Of a stretch of 64,000 nt of DNA, positions 44,389-53,547 are shown piece by piece. The notes below the pieces were generated by a model, which worked only from the letters and a program-made list of their open reading frames with translations, was not told the origin of the DNA and did not search any database. A program made the position numbers and the translations under genes. Where the stretch lies: contig NZ_PJRJ01000005.1 in assembly GCF_003711395.1 (NCBI RefSeq), forward strand, positions 1-64,000, given 5' to 3'. How positions within the stretch are numbered: the first letter of the stretch is position 1; each line of letters starts with the position of its first letter. This DNA is from Acinetobacter sp. B51(2017). GTDB taxonomy: Bacteria > Pseudomonadota > Gammaproteobacteria > Pseudomonadales > Moraxellaceae.

Positions 44389-45054
44389 ATGCCGTTAAAT
44401 GATGAGTTTGTCTATCAACCGCCCCAAGAGCCCTTGCTGGTGCTGTATGAAGATGAAGATTTGGTCATAATTGATAAGCCCGCGGAATTATTGTCGGTAC
44501 CTGGGCGTTTACCTCAACATCATGACAGTGCCTATTTACGCGTGCGAGCCGAATATCCTGAGGCTAAAATTACCCATCGTTTGGATATGGCGACCTCGGG
44601 AATTTTAATGTTTGCCAAACACCGTGATGCAGAGGTGGCGGTGAGTAAAATGTTTCAAGCACGCACAGTCACCAAACATTATCAGGCATTGGTACAAGGT
44701 CAGTTGCAAGGCACAGGGCAGGTAGATGTGCCTTTAATCACCGATTGGGAAAATCGCCCACGGCAAATGGTGCATTATGAATTGGGTAAAAAAGCTCTGA
44801 CTTTATATGAAGCGCTGCATTACGATGCCGAGCAAGATATGAGTCGGGTAAAACTCACGCCAATTACAGGCCGCTCACATCAATTACGGGTGCATATGCT
44901 GCATTTAGGTCATCCTATTATGGGTGATCAAATTTATCATCCCAATTTTAAACAAAGTCCGTTTAAGCGTATGACCTTACATGCCTGCTATTTAGGCTTT
45001 ACGCAGCCTTTAACAGGTCAAGCCTTACAGATTCATTCGCAACTGCCATTTTAA
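44389..45054 (+). CDS. rluA: RluA-family pseudouridine synthase
   Basis: A 221-residue enzyme that makes pseudouridine in RNA; RluA itself modifies 23S U746 and tRNA U32. The catalytic motif is ITHRLDMATSGILMFAKH with Asp at about 65, and the C-terminal GRSHQLRVHMLHLGHPIMGD follows. No S4 domain is present, and the size fits RluA rather than RluC or RluD. A TTG at 44350 is in frame, but ATG 44389 fits both the promoter and the usual N-terminus. Confidence 0.9.
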   Translation: MPLNDEFVYQPPQEPLLVLYEDEDLVIIDKPAELLSVPGRLPQHHDSAYLRVRAEYPEAKITHRLDMATSGILMFAKHRDAEVAVSKMFQARTVTKHYQALVQGQLQGTGQVDVPLITDWENRPRQMVHYELGKKALTLYEALHYDAEQDMSRVKLTPITGRSHQLRVHMLHLGHPIMGDQIYHPNFKQSPFKRMTLHACYLGFTQPLTGQALQIHSQLPF

Positions 45055-45177
45055 GCCTGCGCTTGCTGTGCGATGCAAGCCATTTCACAGCAAAAAATTA
45101 GCTAACACTTGCTTTAAAAATCAGCTAATCTGTTTTTGTGTATAGAATTTTAATAAGCACAGTAATAAGGATAAAAA

Positions 45178-45549
45178 ATGTATCGCGACTATCAAAAGTT
45201 TCCCGATGATGAAAATGGCAATCTGTTATGGCAAATGTATGAAGACGGAGATGATTTAAGCGAAGTACACGAAATCGAATTTTCTTTAAGCTTTAATGAG
45301 CAAGCTAAGGCGGAGCGTGCTGCTTTACATTTATTACGTGAAGAACAAAAAATCCACTTATTTTTAGACCAACAATTACAACCTGCCGAATGGCGCCTGA
45401 CCTTATTTATTGATATGTCACCTAATTATGAGGAAATTGTCGATTTAGAGGCATGGCTTGGGCAAATTGCCCATGATTTTGAGGGTGAATATGATGGTTG
45501 GGGGTGTATGGCTTATGTATTTGATGACGAAATAGACGGCACCTCTTAA
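45178..45549 (+). CDS. rraB: Ribonuclease E inhibitor RraB
   Basis: RraB binds RNase E and changes which transcripts it degrades. The 123-residue acidic protein has the family elements FPDDENGNLLWQMYEDGDDL near the start and EGEYDGWGCMAYVFDDE near the end. AAGGATA lies 6 bp before the ATG. It stands between rluA and yjdM on the same strand, with its own upstream AT-rich promoter region. Confidence 0.9.
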   Translation: MYRDYQKFPDDENGNLLWQMYEDGDDLSEVHEIEFSLSFNEQAKAERAALHLLREEQKIHLFLDQQLQPAEWRLTLFIDMSPNYEEIVDLEAWLGQIAHDFEGEYDGWGCMAYVFDDEIDGTS

Positions 45550-45670
45550 GTCTAGCAAGAGCAACTTCTATTTAACCTGACAGCTACTGTGTAGAAATAA
45601 GCGCTGCAAATTTCATGATCTCTGTTAATATGTGCTTTATGTGATAATACTATGTTAATTTGAGGTAAAT

Positions 45671-46012
45671 ATGTCGCTACCGAATTGTCCAAAATGCCAA
45701 TCAGCATATACTTATGAAGATGGCGCATTATTGGTATGTCCTGAATGTGCGCATGAATGGCAAGAAGATGAAGCTGAGACACAAAGCTTAAGCCTCATTA
45801 AAGATGCCAATGGCAATGTGTTAAATGACGGTGACAGCGTAACCGTCATTAAGGACTTAAAAATTAAAGGTTCATCTTCGGTGGTTAAAGTCGGCACCAA
45901 AGTTAAAAGCATTCGTTTAGTGCCTGATGCCAGTGATGGTCATGATATTGATTGTAAGATTGATGGGATCGGGCAAATTAAACTCAAATCTGAGTTTGTC
46001 AAAAAAGCATAA
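45671..46012 (+). CDS. yjdM: Zinc-ribbon protein YjdM (PhnA)
   Basis: A 113-residue protein with an N-terminal zinc ribbon, [21 protein letters not shown] (about 6-26, in parts CPKC and CPEC), and a C-terminal SH3-like domain ending in [14 protein letters not shown] strands. It is the former PhnA family, named for a wrong link to phosphonates; the true function is not known. GAGGTAAAT precedes the ATG. Confidence 0.93.
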   Translation: MSLPNCPKCQSAYTYEDGALLVCPECAHEWQEDEAETQSLSLIKDANGNVLNDGDSVTVIKDLKIKGSSSVVKVGTKVKSIRLVPDASDGHDIDCKIDGIGQIKLKSEFVKKA

Positions 46013-46090
46013 CGTAAAACCATTACATATGGAGCCATGGGCTCCATTTTTATTTTATGCTAGGACAAAATTTTCAAGAGAGCTTCAGCC

Positions 46091-46453
46091 ATGCCCCATA
46101 TTCATGTTGAATATTCAGCCAATGTCCAAGATTTAGCGATTAAGCCGTTATTACTGGCCTTAAACCAAGCTATGCTCGATGGCGCTTATGTTAAGTCAGC
46201 CGTAGATGTGAAAAGTCGGGCAATACGACAGCAAGATTTTGTGATTGGTTTAGATGCCCAAGATCAAGGGTATGTGCATGTTAAAGTATCGTTACTGAAT
46301 GGACGTTCATTGGAATTAAAATCTGAAATTTCACGTAAAATATTAAGCGTATTACAGGATTATGTGCCTGTGCAAAACATTCAGATACAGTTGTGTGTGG
46401 AAATTTTAGAAATGGATAAAACTACCTATAGTAAAAATGTGATTTCAATCTAA
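46091..46453 (+). CDS. hpaF: 5-carboxymethyl-2-hydroxymuconate isomerase (CHMI)
   Basis: A 120-residue enzyme of the tautomerase superfamily. After Met, Pro is the catalytic residue (MPHIHVEYSANV). The strand VIGLDAQDQGYVHVKVSLLNGRS and the helix-strand end match CHMI. CHMI acts in homoprotocatechuate breakdown, but no other hpa gene is near, so another role is possible. The gene starts 78 bp after yjdM. Confidence 0.88.
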   Translation: MPHIHVEYSANVQDLAIKPLLLALNQAMLDGAYVKSAVDVKSRAIRQQDFVIGLDAQDQGYVHVKVSLLNGRSLELKSEISRKILSVLQDYVPVQNIQIQLCVEILEMDKTTYSKNVISI

Positions 46454-46828
46454 TATTTTTAGCCAAAGGATAATTAAAGCTTATTCTTTGGTGCTTCATC
46501 TATCTGTGTCACAAAAATAAATTACTGAAATGTAACAAAAAAACCAATAAGCCCCTGTCTAAATAATCAGTTTGCTTGAATAATAAGGCCTGAATTTTAG
46601 TGACATCCTCATGTTGCTCGATTGTACAGTTTATATATTGCTATGCTAAAAAGCTGTCTTCTCGATTTAAATTTATGTATAAAATGTGATCGATTTGTGT
46701 GATGGGTATTTCATTTTTATCTTTAGTTTTTTAAATCTCCCAATGATGCCAGCAATCAGCAGCCAATCACAAAATCTTTTTTCCTTTAATCCCGAGCGTG
46801 TTTCAATTAAACAATTGGAGATACTTTA
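46454..46828. other. 375-bp non-coding region
   Basis: AT-rich, without a supported gene. At the left, CCAAAG and CTTTGG form an imperfect 11-bp stem (about 46464-46491) with no T run, perhaps a weak end for the CHMI gene. The rest shows no tRNA, repeat or ORF. The NTF2-like gene at the right has a GGAG site. Confidence 0.5.
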
Positions 46829-47239
46829 ATGTCCGTTCAGTTTGTTGGTGATGTGCATACTGCACAAGAAATCTTGTTTAAAATTAAGCAATGGGACAAC
46901 GCTGTCGCAAAAATGGATATTCAGACGCTAACGGATTTATGTCAAAAAGATGTCAGTGTATTTGACGTGAGCTCGCAGCTCGAAGGGGCACTGGCCTACA
47001 AAGCTTTGTGGGAGCAATATAGCCCTTATTTTGCTGAAGATGTCTGTGTTTATCGGCAAGATGTAAAAATCTATGCTGAAAACGATTTAGCCTTCGTACA
47101 CTGTTATTCTAAAGTAGATCGTTCCGAGCAAAATAGCTTAAATCTGCCATGGTGTCGTACTACCTTATGTTTTAAAAAGACCCAAGGTAAATGGAAAATG
47201 GTACATCAACATATTTCCATGCCTCGCGCGATGATCTAG
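46829..47239 (+). CDS. NTF2-like (SnoaL/DUF4440-type) protein
   Basis: A 136-residue single-domain protein with the NTF2-like cone fold: helix QEILFKIKQWDNAVAKMDI, a buried DLCQKDVSVFDVSS segment, YKALWEQYSPYF and the C-terminal strands WCRTTLCFKKTQGKWKMVHQHIS, the usual signature of DUF4440 proteins. No catalytic residues can be named. GGAG lies 8 bp before the ATG. It is closed by a terminator. Confidence 0.85.
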   Translation: MSVQFVGDVHTAQEILFKIKQWDNAVAKMDIQTLTDLCQKDVSVFDVSSQLEGALAYKALWEQYSPYFAEDVCVYRQDVKIYAENDLAFVHCYSKVDRSEQNSLNLPWCRTTLCFKKTQGKWKMVHQHISMPRAMI

Positions 47240-47247
47240 TTGTTTGC

Positions 47248-47275
47248 AACACCGCCATTTGTGCGGTGTTTTTGT
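47248..47275 (+). terminator. Terminator after the NTF2-like gene
   Basis: AACACCGC pairs with GCGGTGTT around a 7-nt loop, followed by T. Confidence 0.87.
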
Positions 47276-47359
47276 TGGTTAAGGTTGCAAAATACTACTT
47301 GTCATAAAAAAAAGAACGCGTTAAATCCATAGAGAATCAAAAACAAAAATTGACATGAT

Positions 47360-49744
47360 ATGAATCAGATGCCAGCTCCTCATCGTGTGTACAGCGCTGT
47401 ACGTAGTTTAAAAATCATGGCAGGTTTTGTCATAGCCGCGATTATTATCTTAGCGTTGTATGTTGGACAAGAAATTTTCATTCCTTTGGCCTTGTCTATT
47501 TTATTGGCCTTTTTACTTGAACCACTGGTGACACGCTTAAAGCGATGGGGCTTACCACAAGTGCCGTCTATTGCTTTGGTGGTATTGTTGGCATTAAGTG
47601 TTCTGGGCGGTGCTGCCACCTATTTGGGTTTTCAATTGAGTAAACTCAGTCAAGAATTACCTAAATATCAAGATACTATTGAACAAAAACTCAGTTCGGT
47701 ACACAGCTATACCAGTGGGCCAAGTGTATGGGATGGGGCATTAACCACACTCAATACCATTCAAACTTCAATTGCTAGCGCCAATGCCAGTGCTGAACAA
47801 ACTGATCCGAATGTCCAAGAAGTTAAAGTTGTGGCGGAAGAACCGTCGGCAATGGATGAAGCCATGCAATGGGCAGGGCGGATTTTTGGTCCTTTGGCCA
47901 CAGCCGGTATTGTCTTTTTATTTGTGGTCTTGATCTTACTCAGTCGTAAAGATTTACACGACCGCTTATTGCGTTTATTGGGCGGTAACTTAAATGTAGG
48001 TACTGACGCACTCGATGAAGCTGCAACTCGTATTGGTACTTACTTGCGTATGCAACTGTTAGTGAATGTCACCTATGGTATTCCGATGGCATTAGGGTTG
48101 TGGCTAATTGGGGTGCCTGCTGCGATTATGTGGGGATTAGTCGCTATTGTGATGCGTTTTATCCCTTATGCAGGCCCGATGATCTCGGCAATTTTTCCTA
48201 TTGCCTTAGCTTTTGCGGTAGATCCTGGTTGGAATATGGTGCTGTGGACGCTGGCGTTAATTTTAGTATTGGAACTGATTAGCAATAATATGATTGAACC
48301 GTGGCTCTACGGTGAAAGTACGGGCTTATCTACACTGTCGATTATTTTAGCTGCTACTTTTTGGACATCGTTGTGGGGGCCAGTCGGCTTAATTTTGTCT
48401 ACACCACTGACTGCCTGTTTGTTGGTGTTATCTTATTATGTACCTGCGCTGAGTTTCTTAAAAATTTTAATTGGCAGTGAACCTGTATTAACCCCACAGC
48501 AACGCTTTTATCAGCGTTTGGTGGCCGATGATGCCGATGATGCAATGCAGGTCGCGCAAGATTACATCAATATTGATTTACCTAAAAAAGCCAGCCCAGA
48601 AGTGCTTGTACGCCATATAAATGATTTTTATGACAAGGTGGCAATTCCAGCCTTGCGCTTATTTTCGAGCAGTCATAACACCATCGCCAGTGCCGAACAT
48701 CGCTTGCGTTTACAACAAGGTCTTAAGTTTTTTAATCATGCCTTTCAGCACAAATATCCCGCCCCTCATACTCACTTAGACAGCAAAGTGATGTGTGTTG
48801 GAGCACGTTGGGAGGTCGATATTTTATCCGCAGCGATGCTGGCCCATGCCTTAAAACTGCGTCATGTTGTGGCACAAAGTCATGCAGAAGCTTTGATTCA
48901 ATCGCAATTTGATGTCATTGCTGAGATTCCTGAGGAGATTAACATCTTATGCATCTCTATTTTTCATCAACAGCCTTTAGCGCAAATTCGTTTATTGCAG
49001 CATCAAGTAGGACAAAAACGCCCTGATTTATCTTTGCTATTTGCGACATGGGCCAATGATGAGGATGACTTGCGCCGTGAAGCCAAAGCGCGCTTTGATG
49101 TAGATGTGGTCAGTAGTGTGCATGAGTTATTACTGAGTGTGGATATGTTACTTATGCAGCAAGGAGAAAATCCTGCACGGCAACTCATCAACGATAATGA
49201 AGCTGAACGTTTAGCTGCCTTGCATGAGCTACAGCTATTACAACCCGAAAATCTCCCAATTTATGAACAATATATTGAAGAAGCACGCCAAGCTTTTGCT
49301 GTGAAATATGCGCAGATTTCTTTGGTGGATGAAGAATGGGTCAATACACCAGCCAGTCCCTTATATGCACAAAATGAGCATCCTATGGAGGCTAAAGTCG
49401 CCCGTGCACAATCTATTTGTAACCATTTGGTCTATCAAAATGAAGATTTAATCATTGAAGATATTGCCCGTGATCCGCGCTTTGCACATAACAAACGCTT
49501 AAGTGAAGAAAAGATTCGTTTTTATGCAGGTGTGCCACTGCGCAATAAGCAAGGTCTGGTGATGGGAAGTTTGTGTATTTTAGACAAAAAAGTGCGCAGT
49601 TTAAGCGAAGATGATCTGGTGCTACTCAAAGCTTTAGCGGATGATTTAATGACTACTTTAAGTTCTAGTCGCGATAAACAAGCCAAACTGGAAGAAATTG
49701 AGGCTTTGCAACAGGCACAAATAGTACATGAGCCACCGCGATAG
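47360..49744 (+). CDS. AI-2E/PerM-family exporter fused to a GAF domain
   Basis: A 794-residue multi-domain membrane protein. Residues about 15-375 are an AI-2E (PerM) transporter with about eight helices (first helices IMAGFVIAAIIILALYVGQE, and EPLVTRLKRWG). About 380-600 is a cytoplasmic part resembling a cobalamin-binding-like Rossmann region (MCVGARWEVDILSAAMLAHALKL) without the His of true B12 binders. About 625-775 is a GAF domain (YAQISLVDEEW, ICNHLVYQNEDLIIED, FYAGVPLRNKQGLVMGSLCILDK). The GAF could gate the transporter with a small ligand. A DUF1176 gene follows 9 bp later. Confidence 0.85.
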   Translation: MNQMPAPHRVYSAVRSLKIMAGFVIAAIIILALYVGQEIFIPLALSILLAFLLEPLVTRLKRWGLPQVPSIALVVLLALSVLGGAATYLGFQLSKLSQELPKYQDTIEQKLSSVHSYTSGPSVWDGALTTLNTIQTSIASANASAEQTDPNVQEVKVVAEEPSAMDEAMQWAGRIFGPLATAGIVFLFVVLILLSRKDLHDRLLRLLGGNLNVGTDALDEAATRIGTYLRMQLLVNVTYGIPMALGLWLIGVPAAIMWGLVAIVMRFIPYAGPMISAIFPIALAFAVDPGWNMVLWTLALILVLELISNNMIEPWLYGESTGLSTLSIILAATFWTSLWGPVGLILSTPLTACLLVLSYYVPALSFLKILIGSEPVLTPQQRFYQRLVADDADDAMQVAQDYINIDLPKKASPEVLVRHINDFYDKVAIPALRLFSSSHNTIASAEHRLRLQQGLKFFNHAFQHKYPAPHTHLDSKVMCVGARWEVDILSAAMLAHALKLRHVVAQSHAEALIQSQFDVIAEIPEEINILCISIFHQQPLAQIRLLQHQVGQKRPDLSLLFATWANDEDDLRREAKARFDVDVVSSVHELLLSVDMLLMQQGENPARQLINDNEAERLAALHELQLLQPENLPIYEQYIEEARQAFAVKYAQISLVDEEWVNTPASPLYAQNEHPMEAKVARAQSICNHLVYQNEDLIIEDIARDPRFAHNKRLSEEKIRFYAGVPLRNKQGLVMGSLCILDKKVRSLSEDDLVLLKALADDLMTTLSSSRDKQAKLEEIEALQQAQIVHEPPR

Positions 49745-49753
49745 GAGAGCAGG

Positions 49754-50743
49754 ATGCAAAAAATGATAGTTCTTGCGCTGAGTCTAATCAGCAGTTCAGG
49801 CTATGCCTTAAGTTTTAGTCATTTAGATTGGGAAATGGCCTGTGACAATACGCATACCTGTCGCATGGCAGGCTATCAAGCCGATACAACAGCACCTGTA
49901 TCGATTTTATTGAGCTATCCTGCAGGTACAGAGGCTCAATTAACTGGCAGAGTGCAGCTCTTAGATGCACCGCCGCAGGCCTATTTAACCCTGAATGCGC
50001 AGCCCTATGGCGTGTTGCAATTTCATAACAATCAAGCCGATTTAACGGCCAAACAGTTGCAACAGCTACTGGTCACGGCACGCAAAAACACACGCATTGA
50101 ACTGCGTCATGCAACAACAACATGGCGGGTTTCAGATCGTGGTTTAACTGCAGTATTGCTGAAAGCCGATGAATATCAAAAGCGCGTAGGTACAAACTCT
50201 GCTTTATTGGCTAAAGGTATAAAAAGTTCGCGTCAAGTCCGTCGGGCGCTAGCGCTACCGAGTTCTCGTATTCACAATTATCGCCGCGCTAAGGCGCAGC
50301 ATTATGCTTTAAACTCAAAGCAAGCCAAAGCCCTAGCACCACGCTTAAAACAAGCGACCAACAGCGAAGATTGTCCATTGTTATGGCAAACACAGCAGCA
50401 AACAGACAATCAACTGAGTATTTATCCGATCAATGCCAAGCAAGTGTTAGTCGAGCGCCCATGTTGGCAAGCAGCATATAATTTTGGTGCAGGGATGTGG
50501 TTGATGGATAAAAACTTAAGCACCGTGCAGCAATTGGTGACCACCTCGGGCACGAGTTTTAGTGCAGGGCAAATCTTTTCTTATCAAAAAGGTCGTGGTT
50601 TAGGGGATTGCTTGAGCATAGATGAATGGGCCTTTACTGGCCAACGCTTTAAGCCAAGTTATCGTGCGGTCAGTTTACAGTGCAAAGGTTTTCAGGGCGG
50701 TGCATGGAAATTACCCACTTTGATCACTCAAGTCTCGCATTAA
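49754..50743 (+). CDS. DUF1176 exported protein
   Basis: A 329-residue protein with a signal peptide (1-18, SSGYALS) and the DUF1176 start HLDWEMACDNTHTCRMAGYQ with its Cys pair. Later Cys residues (EDCPLLW, RPCWQAAYNFGAG, GDCLSIDEW) suggest disulfides, so it is periplasmic. Function of the family is unknown. AGGAGA precedes the ATG, 10 bp after the exporter, so the two are likely one operon. Terminator follows. Confidence 0.88.
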   Translation: MQKMIVLALSLISSSGYALSFSHLDWEMACDNTHTCRMAGYQADTTAPVSILLSYPAGTEAQLTGRVQLLDAPPQAYLTLNAQPYGVLQFHNNQADLTAKQLQQLLVTARKNTRIELRHATTTWRVSDRGLTAVLLKADEYQKRVGTNSALLAKGIKSSRQVRRALALPSSRIHNYRRAKAQHYALNSKQAKALAPRLKQATNSEDCPLLWQTQQQTDNQLSIYPINAKQVLVERPCWQAAYNFGAGMWLMDKNLSTVQQLVTTSGTSFSAGQIFSYQKGRGLGDCLSIDEWAFTGQRFKPSYRAVSLQCKGFQGGAWKLPTLITQVSH

Positions 50744-50744
50744 C

Positions 50745-50776
50745 AAAAAGCCTCGGGTTAGTGAGGCTGTTTTTTT
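50745..50776 (+). terminator. Terminator after the DUF1176 gene
   Basis: AAAAAGCCTC pairs with GAGGCTGTTTTT around an 8-nt loop. Confidence 0.85.
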
Positions 50777-51707
50777 AAAGATGTTGCTGCAATTTGGCAG
50801 TGATTTCATCCAGTGCTTTAATGCGTTTGACTTCGTCCCACAGCAATTTAGCTTCAGGATAATGCTTACTCATCATCCCCAACCACTGTTTATAGCGTCC
50901 CACCATGTTCATTTCTTTTTTATAGCCGCCACTTAAAAAGCGAATTTGTAAGCAGACTAAATCTTGCCAAGTGAGTAAAGGCGTATCGCTGTTTTGGCGG
51001 ATACATTGGGTTAAATCAGGGGTGGTCACTGCACCGCGACCAATCATTAGATCTTCACAGCCCGATTCGAGTTGGCATTGTTTAGCATCCTGATTGTTCC
51101 AAATTTCACCATTGGCAATCACATTAATTTTGAGTGACTCGCGAATAGGTTGCAATAAGTCCCAAAAAGCTGGCGGGGTATAACCATCGGCTTTGGTACG
51201 CGCATGTACAGTGACCCACGCTGCACCTGCATCTTCAATGGCATGCGCATTTTCTAGGGTAAAGTTACGATCTAAATAACCTAAACGCATTTTCGCTGAA
51301 ACGGGAATATGGCTGGGTACAGCGTCACGTACAGCTTTGACCAATTGATGTACCACTTCAGGTTCATCTAATAAAACTGAACCACCACGATGACGATTTA
51401 CGGTTTTGGCAGGACAGCCAAAGTTCATATCAATAGCAGGGGCGCCCAGTTCGGCAGCACGCACTGCATTGGCAGCCAGCATATCAGGATCATTACCTAA
51501 AAATTGCACATGCACAGGCGTACCTGCGGCAGTTTTGCCATCAGTGAGTAATTCGGGGCAATAGGCGTGATAAATATGGTCGGGGAGAATAGAGTTAGTA
51601 ACACGAATAAACTCGGTGACGCACCAGTCAAAGCTTCCTACAGACGTGAGCACATCACGCATAATGGGATCGGTTAAGCCTTCCATGGGTGCAAGCACAA
51701 GTTTCAA
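50775..51707 (-). CDS. dusC: tRNA-dihydrouridine synthase DusC
   Basis: DusC reduces uridine 16 in tRNA to dihydrouridine with FMN and NADPH. The 310-residue protein starts with LVLAPMEGLTDPIMRD, has the catalytic Cys in MNFGCPAKTVNRHRGG (Cys at about 98) and the VSAKMRLGY segment. The ANGEIWN and MIGRGAVTTPDL segments bind the flavin phosphate. The start is TTG at 51707, with AAGGTAG 5 bp upstream; the ATG 5 bp further up is out of frame. DusC rather than DusA or DusB fits the LAPMEG start and the MIGRGAVT segment. Confidence 0.9.
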   Translation of the reverse strand: MKLVLAPMEGLTDPIMRDVLTSVGSFDWCVTEFIRVTNSILPDHIYHAYCPELLTDGKTAAGTPVHVQFLGNDPDMLAANAVRAAELGAPAIDMNFGCPAKTVNRHRGGSVLLDEPEVVHQLVKAVRDAVPSHIPVSAKMRLGYLDRNFTLENAHAIEDAGAAWVTVHARTKADGYTPPAFWDLLQPIRESLKINVIANGEIWNNQDAKQCQLESGCEDLMIGRGAVTTPDLTQCIRQNSDTPLLTWQDLVCLQIRFLSGGYKKEMNMVGRYKQWLGMMSKHYPEAKLLWDEVKRIKALDEITAKLQQHL

Positions 51708-51780
51708 AGCATACTACCTTTAAATAAAAACGGTGTTATACGCAAATTGCGCCTGACTGTCTAGTCAGTAATGCTTTACA

Positions 51781-51897
51781 TCACTTGAGAATATAGTCGG
51801 TAATTAAGTGACCTAAAACAAAGCCTAAAATTGAATAAAGCGTAATAATAAAAAAAGTAAACCACGCTTTATTTTTCTTTTTTAGAGAATTCAACAT
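51781..51897 (-). CDS. Putative membrane microprotein, 38 residues
   Basis: A 38-codon ORF with a basic N-terminus (LNSLKKKNKAW) and one hydrophobic helix (FTFFIITLYSILGFVLGHLI) ending TDYILK. The layout, positive-inside then hydrophobic, is that of a single-pass membrane protein. The ribosome site is weak (GAG). It stands between dusC and the repeat protein on the same strand. No family is recognised. Confidence 0.45.
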   Translation of the reverse strand: MLNSLKKKNKAWFTFFIITLYSILGFVLGHLITDYILK

Positions 51898-52035
51898 GTT
51901 AAGACTCAAATAACAAGGACTTGCTTTATTTTAGCGCAATTTGGATGAAAAGCCAGCTTTAGTTGTCTTATGATTTTGGCTGATAAAATTGCATAAAGGT
52001 GCTTCTTGAGCAGAAGAAGCACGCTAAAAAAACCA
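51898..52035. other. Non-coding stretch before the beta-helix gene
   Basis: About 140 bp without a gene. GCTTCTT and AAGAAGC (about 52001-52020) form a short hairpin with an A run that makes a T run on the plus strand; its use is unclear. Confidence 0.35.
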
Positions 52036-52512
52036 TTATAAACGGCGGCATTGACCTTCTTTATCGCCTGCTACGCGGTTCAGTCCACCTACAGGTTGTA
52101 AGCTGTTTTTTTCGCATTGTAGATTGCCATCTACAGTATTTTCACGTACTACAATATTAGAACGGTTTTCTTTGAGTTGAATATCGCCATTGACTTCGTT
52201 ATTCAGCAGTTGAATTTTTTGGCCTTTTTCTAACTGAATGTTGCCATCAATCGCGTTATTTTCTGCCAACACACTGCTGAATTGTCCCTTCGACTCTAGA
52301 TTACCGTCAATGTTTGAGTTTTTAATGACGGCTTGCGCACCGCTATACAGCATAACGTTGCCTTTGACCGTCACTTGATCTAAGTGGCAGGTTTTGCTGA
52401 TGGCAACATTGTCATCGATATGACGTTGACTTACCGTACCATTACAATAAAAGTCAGCAAGCGCCACGCTAGAACAGCCGAGTAATGCCAAGGTGATGAG
52501 GATTTTTTGCAT
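52036..52512 (-). CDS. Exported protein with 20-residue beta-helix-like repeats
   Basis: A 158-residue protein; ATG 52512 has AGGAA 8 bp upstream. Signal peptide 1-19 (SSVALADF). The rest is a series of repeats with period 19-20 built around [IV]-x-G-[ND]: VKGNVML, IDGNLES, IDGNIQL, VNGDIQL, VDGNLQC, VAGDKEG. Each unit has polar turns between short beta strands, the pattern of a small right-handed beta-helix. Five Cys may form disulfides. The role is unknown. Confidence 0.78.
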   Translation of the reverse strand: MQKILITLALLGCSSVALADFYCNGTVSQRHIDDNVAISKTCHLDQVTVKGNVMLYSGAQAVIKNSNIDGNLESKGQFSSVLAENNAIDGNIQLEKGQKIQLLNNEVNGDIQLKENRSNIVVRENTVDGNLQCEKNSLQPVGGLNRVAGDKEGQCRRL

Positions 52513-52599
52513 TTGTTGTTCCTGTTTTTTTGATGTTGTGTACACACTCTATGACAGGAAGATGACGAAAATATGACCCAATTGTATTGCTTGGCAGTA

Positions 52600-53409
52600 T
52601 TAGCGAGCTAAAATCATCTCGAGCACAAATTTAGAACCAATAAAGCCCAGTGCCAATAAAGCAAACCCTATGAGAGTAAAACGAATGGCTTTTTGACCGC
52701 GCCAACCAAATGCATAATGACCGATTAATAAAACTGCATAGACCAGCCAAGACATTAAGCTAAACACGGTTTTATGCGCTAAATGTTGGGCAAAGAAGTT
52801 ATCGATGGTAAAGAAACCAAAACCCAGCGCTAGGGTCAGCATCACAAAGCCAGTGATGAGTAAATCAAAGAGCAATGATTCCATGGCTTGCAGTGGTGGC
52901 AGTAAATTGACCCACACGCGTTTTTTATTTTTCTTCTTTAATTCGCGGTTTTGAAACCAGAGCAATACCGCATGAATCGCGGCCATAAACAGCACTGCAT
53001 AAGCAGACAGCGATAAAATAATATGAATATCTAAACCCCATGATGAGGGTGTTACAGCCAGTTTGGCTTGGCTAAAGGCAAAACCTAAAATCAGGCCTGT
53101 AGCCGCCACAGGAATGGCAATTAAATTTAACGCCAATACTGGGCGATAAGTACTAAACAGAGTACTTAAGAGCAACATTAAGCCTGAGGTAAAGGAGACT
53201 AAATTAAACACATCATAATGAATACCCAGCGGGGTGAGCATATCGTGATACAAAACCACAGCATGCAAGGCCAGACCTAGGCTTAAAATCGAGGTGACAA
53301 ACCAACGATTGGGTTCTGATTTTGCTAATAAATGCGTGCTTACATAGCAAAACGAGCTGAGGTAAGCAATTAAGGCTAAAATCGTATAAACCAAGGGCAG
53401 GCTAATCAT
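52600..53409 (-). CDS. ypjD: Inner-membrane protein YpjD (CcsA-like)
   Basis: A 269-residue integral membrane protein with about eight helices of the cytochrome-c-assembly (CcsA/YpjD) family. WGLDIHIILSLSAYAVLFMAAIHAVLLW in the middle has the conserved His, and LAHKTVFSLMSWLVYAVLLIGHYAFGWRGQKA at the end has the HK...H pattern (in parts: AHKTVFSLMSW and GHYAFGWRG). It stands divergent to ffh, as in E. coli. The exact role is unproven. Confidence 0.92.
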   Translation of the reverse strand: MISLPLVYTILALIAYLSSFCYVSTHLLAKSEPNRWFVTSILSLGLALHAVVLYHDMLTPLGIHYDVFNLVSFTSGLMLLLSTLFSTYRPVLALNLIAIPVAATGLILGFAFSQAKLAVTPSSWGLDIHIILSLSAYAVLFMAAIHAVLLWFQNRELKKKNKKRVWVNLLPPLQAMESLLFDLLITGFVMLTLALGFGFFTIDNFFAQHLAHKTVFSLMSWLVYAVLLIGHYAFGWRGQKAIRFTLIGFALLALGFIGSKFVLEMILAR

Positions 53410-53547
53410 GTCAAACCTTTTTCAGGATGATGAATATTCATGGATGTAAATTCGACGCGAACTACAGTATCCTATAACATTCTATGCATAAATTTTCTAT
53501 TTTTAAGAAAGATTTTTCTGCAACAACCATTTTAAGCGGATTTTGCA

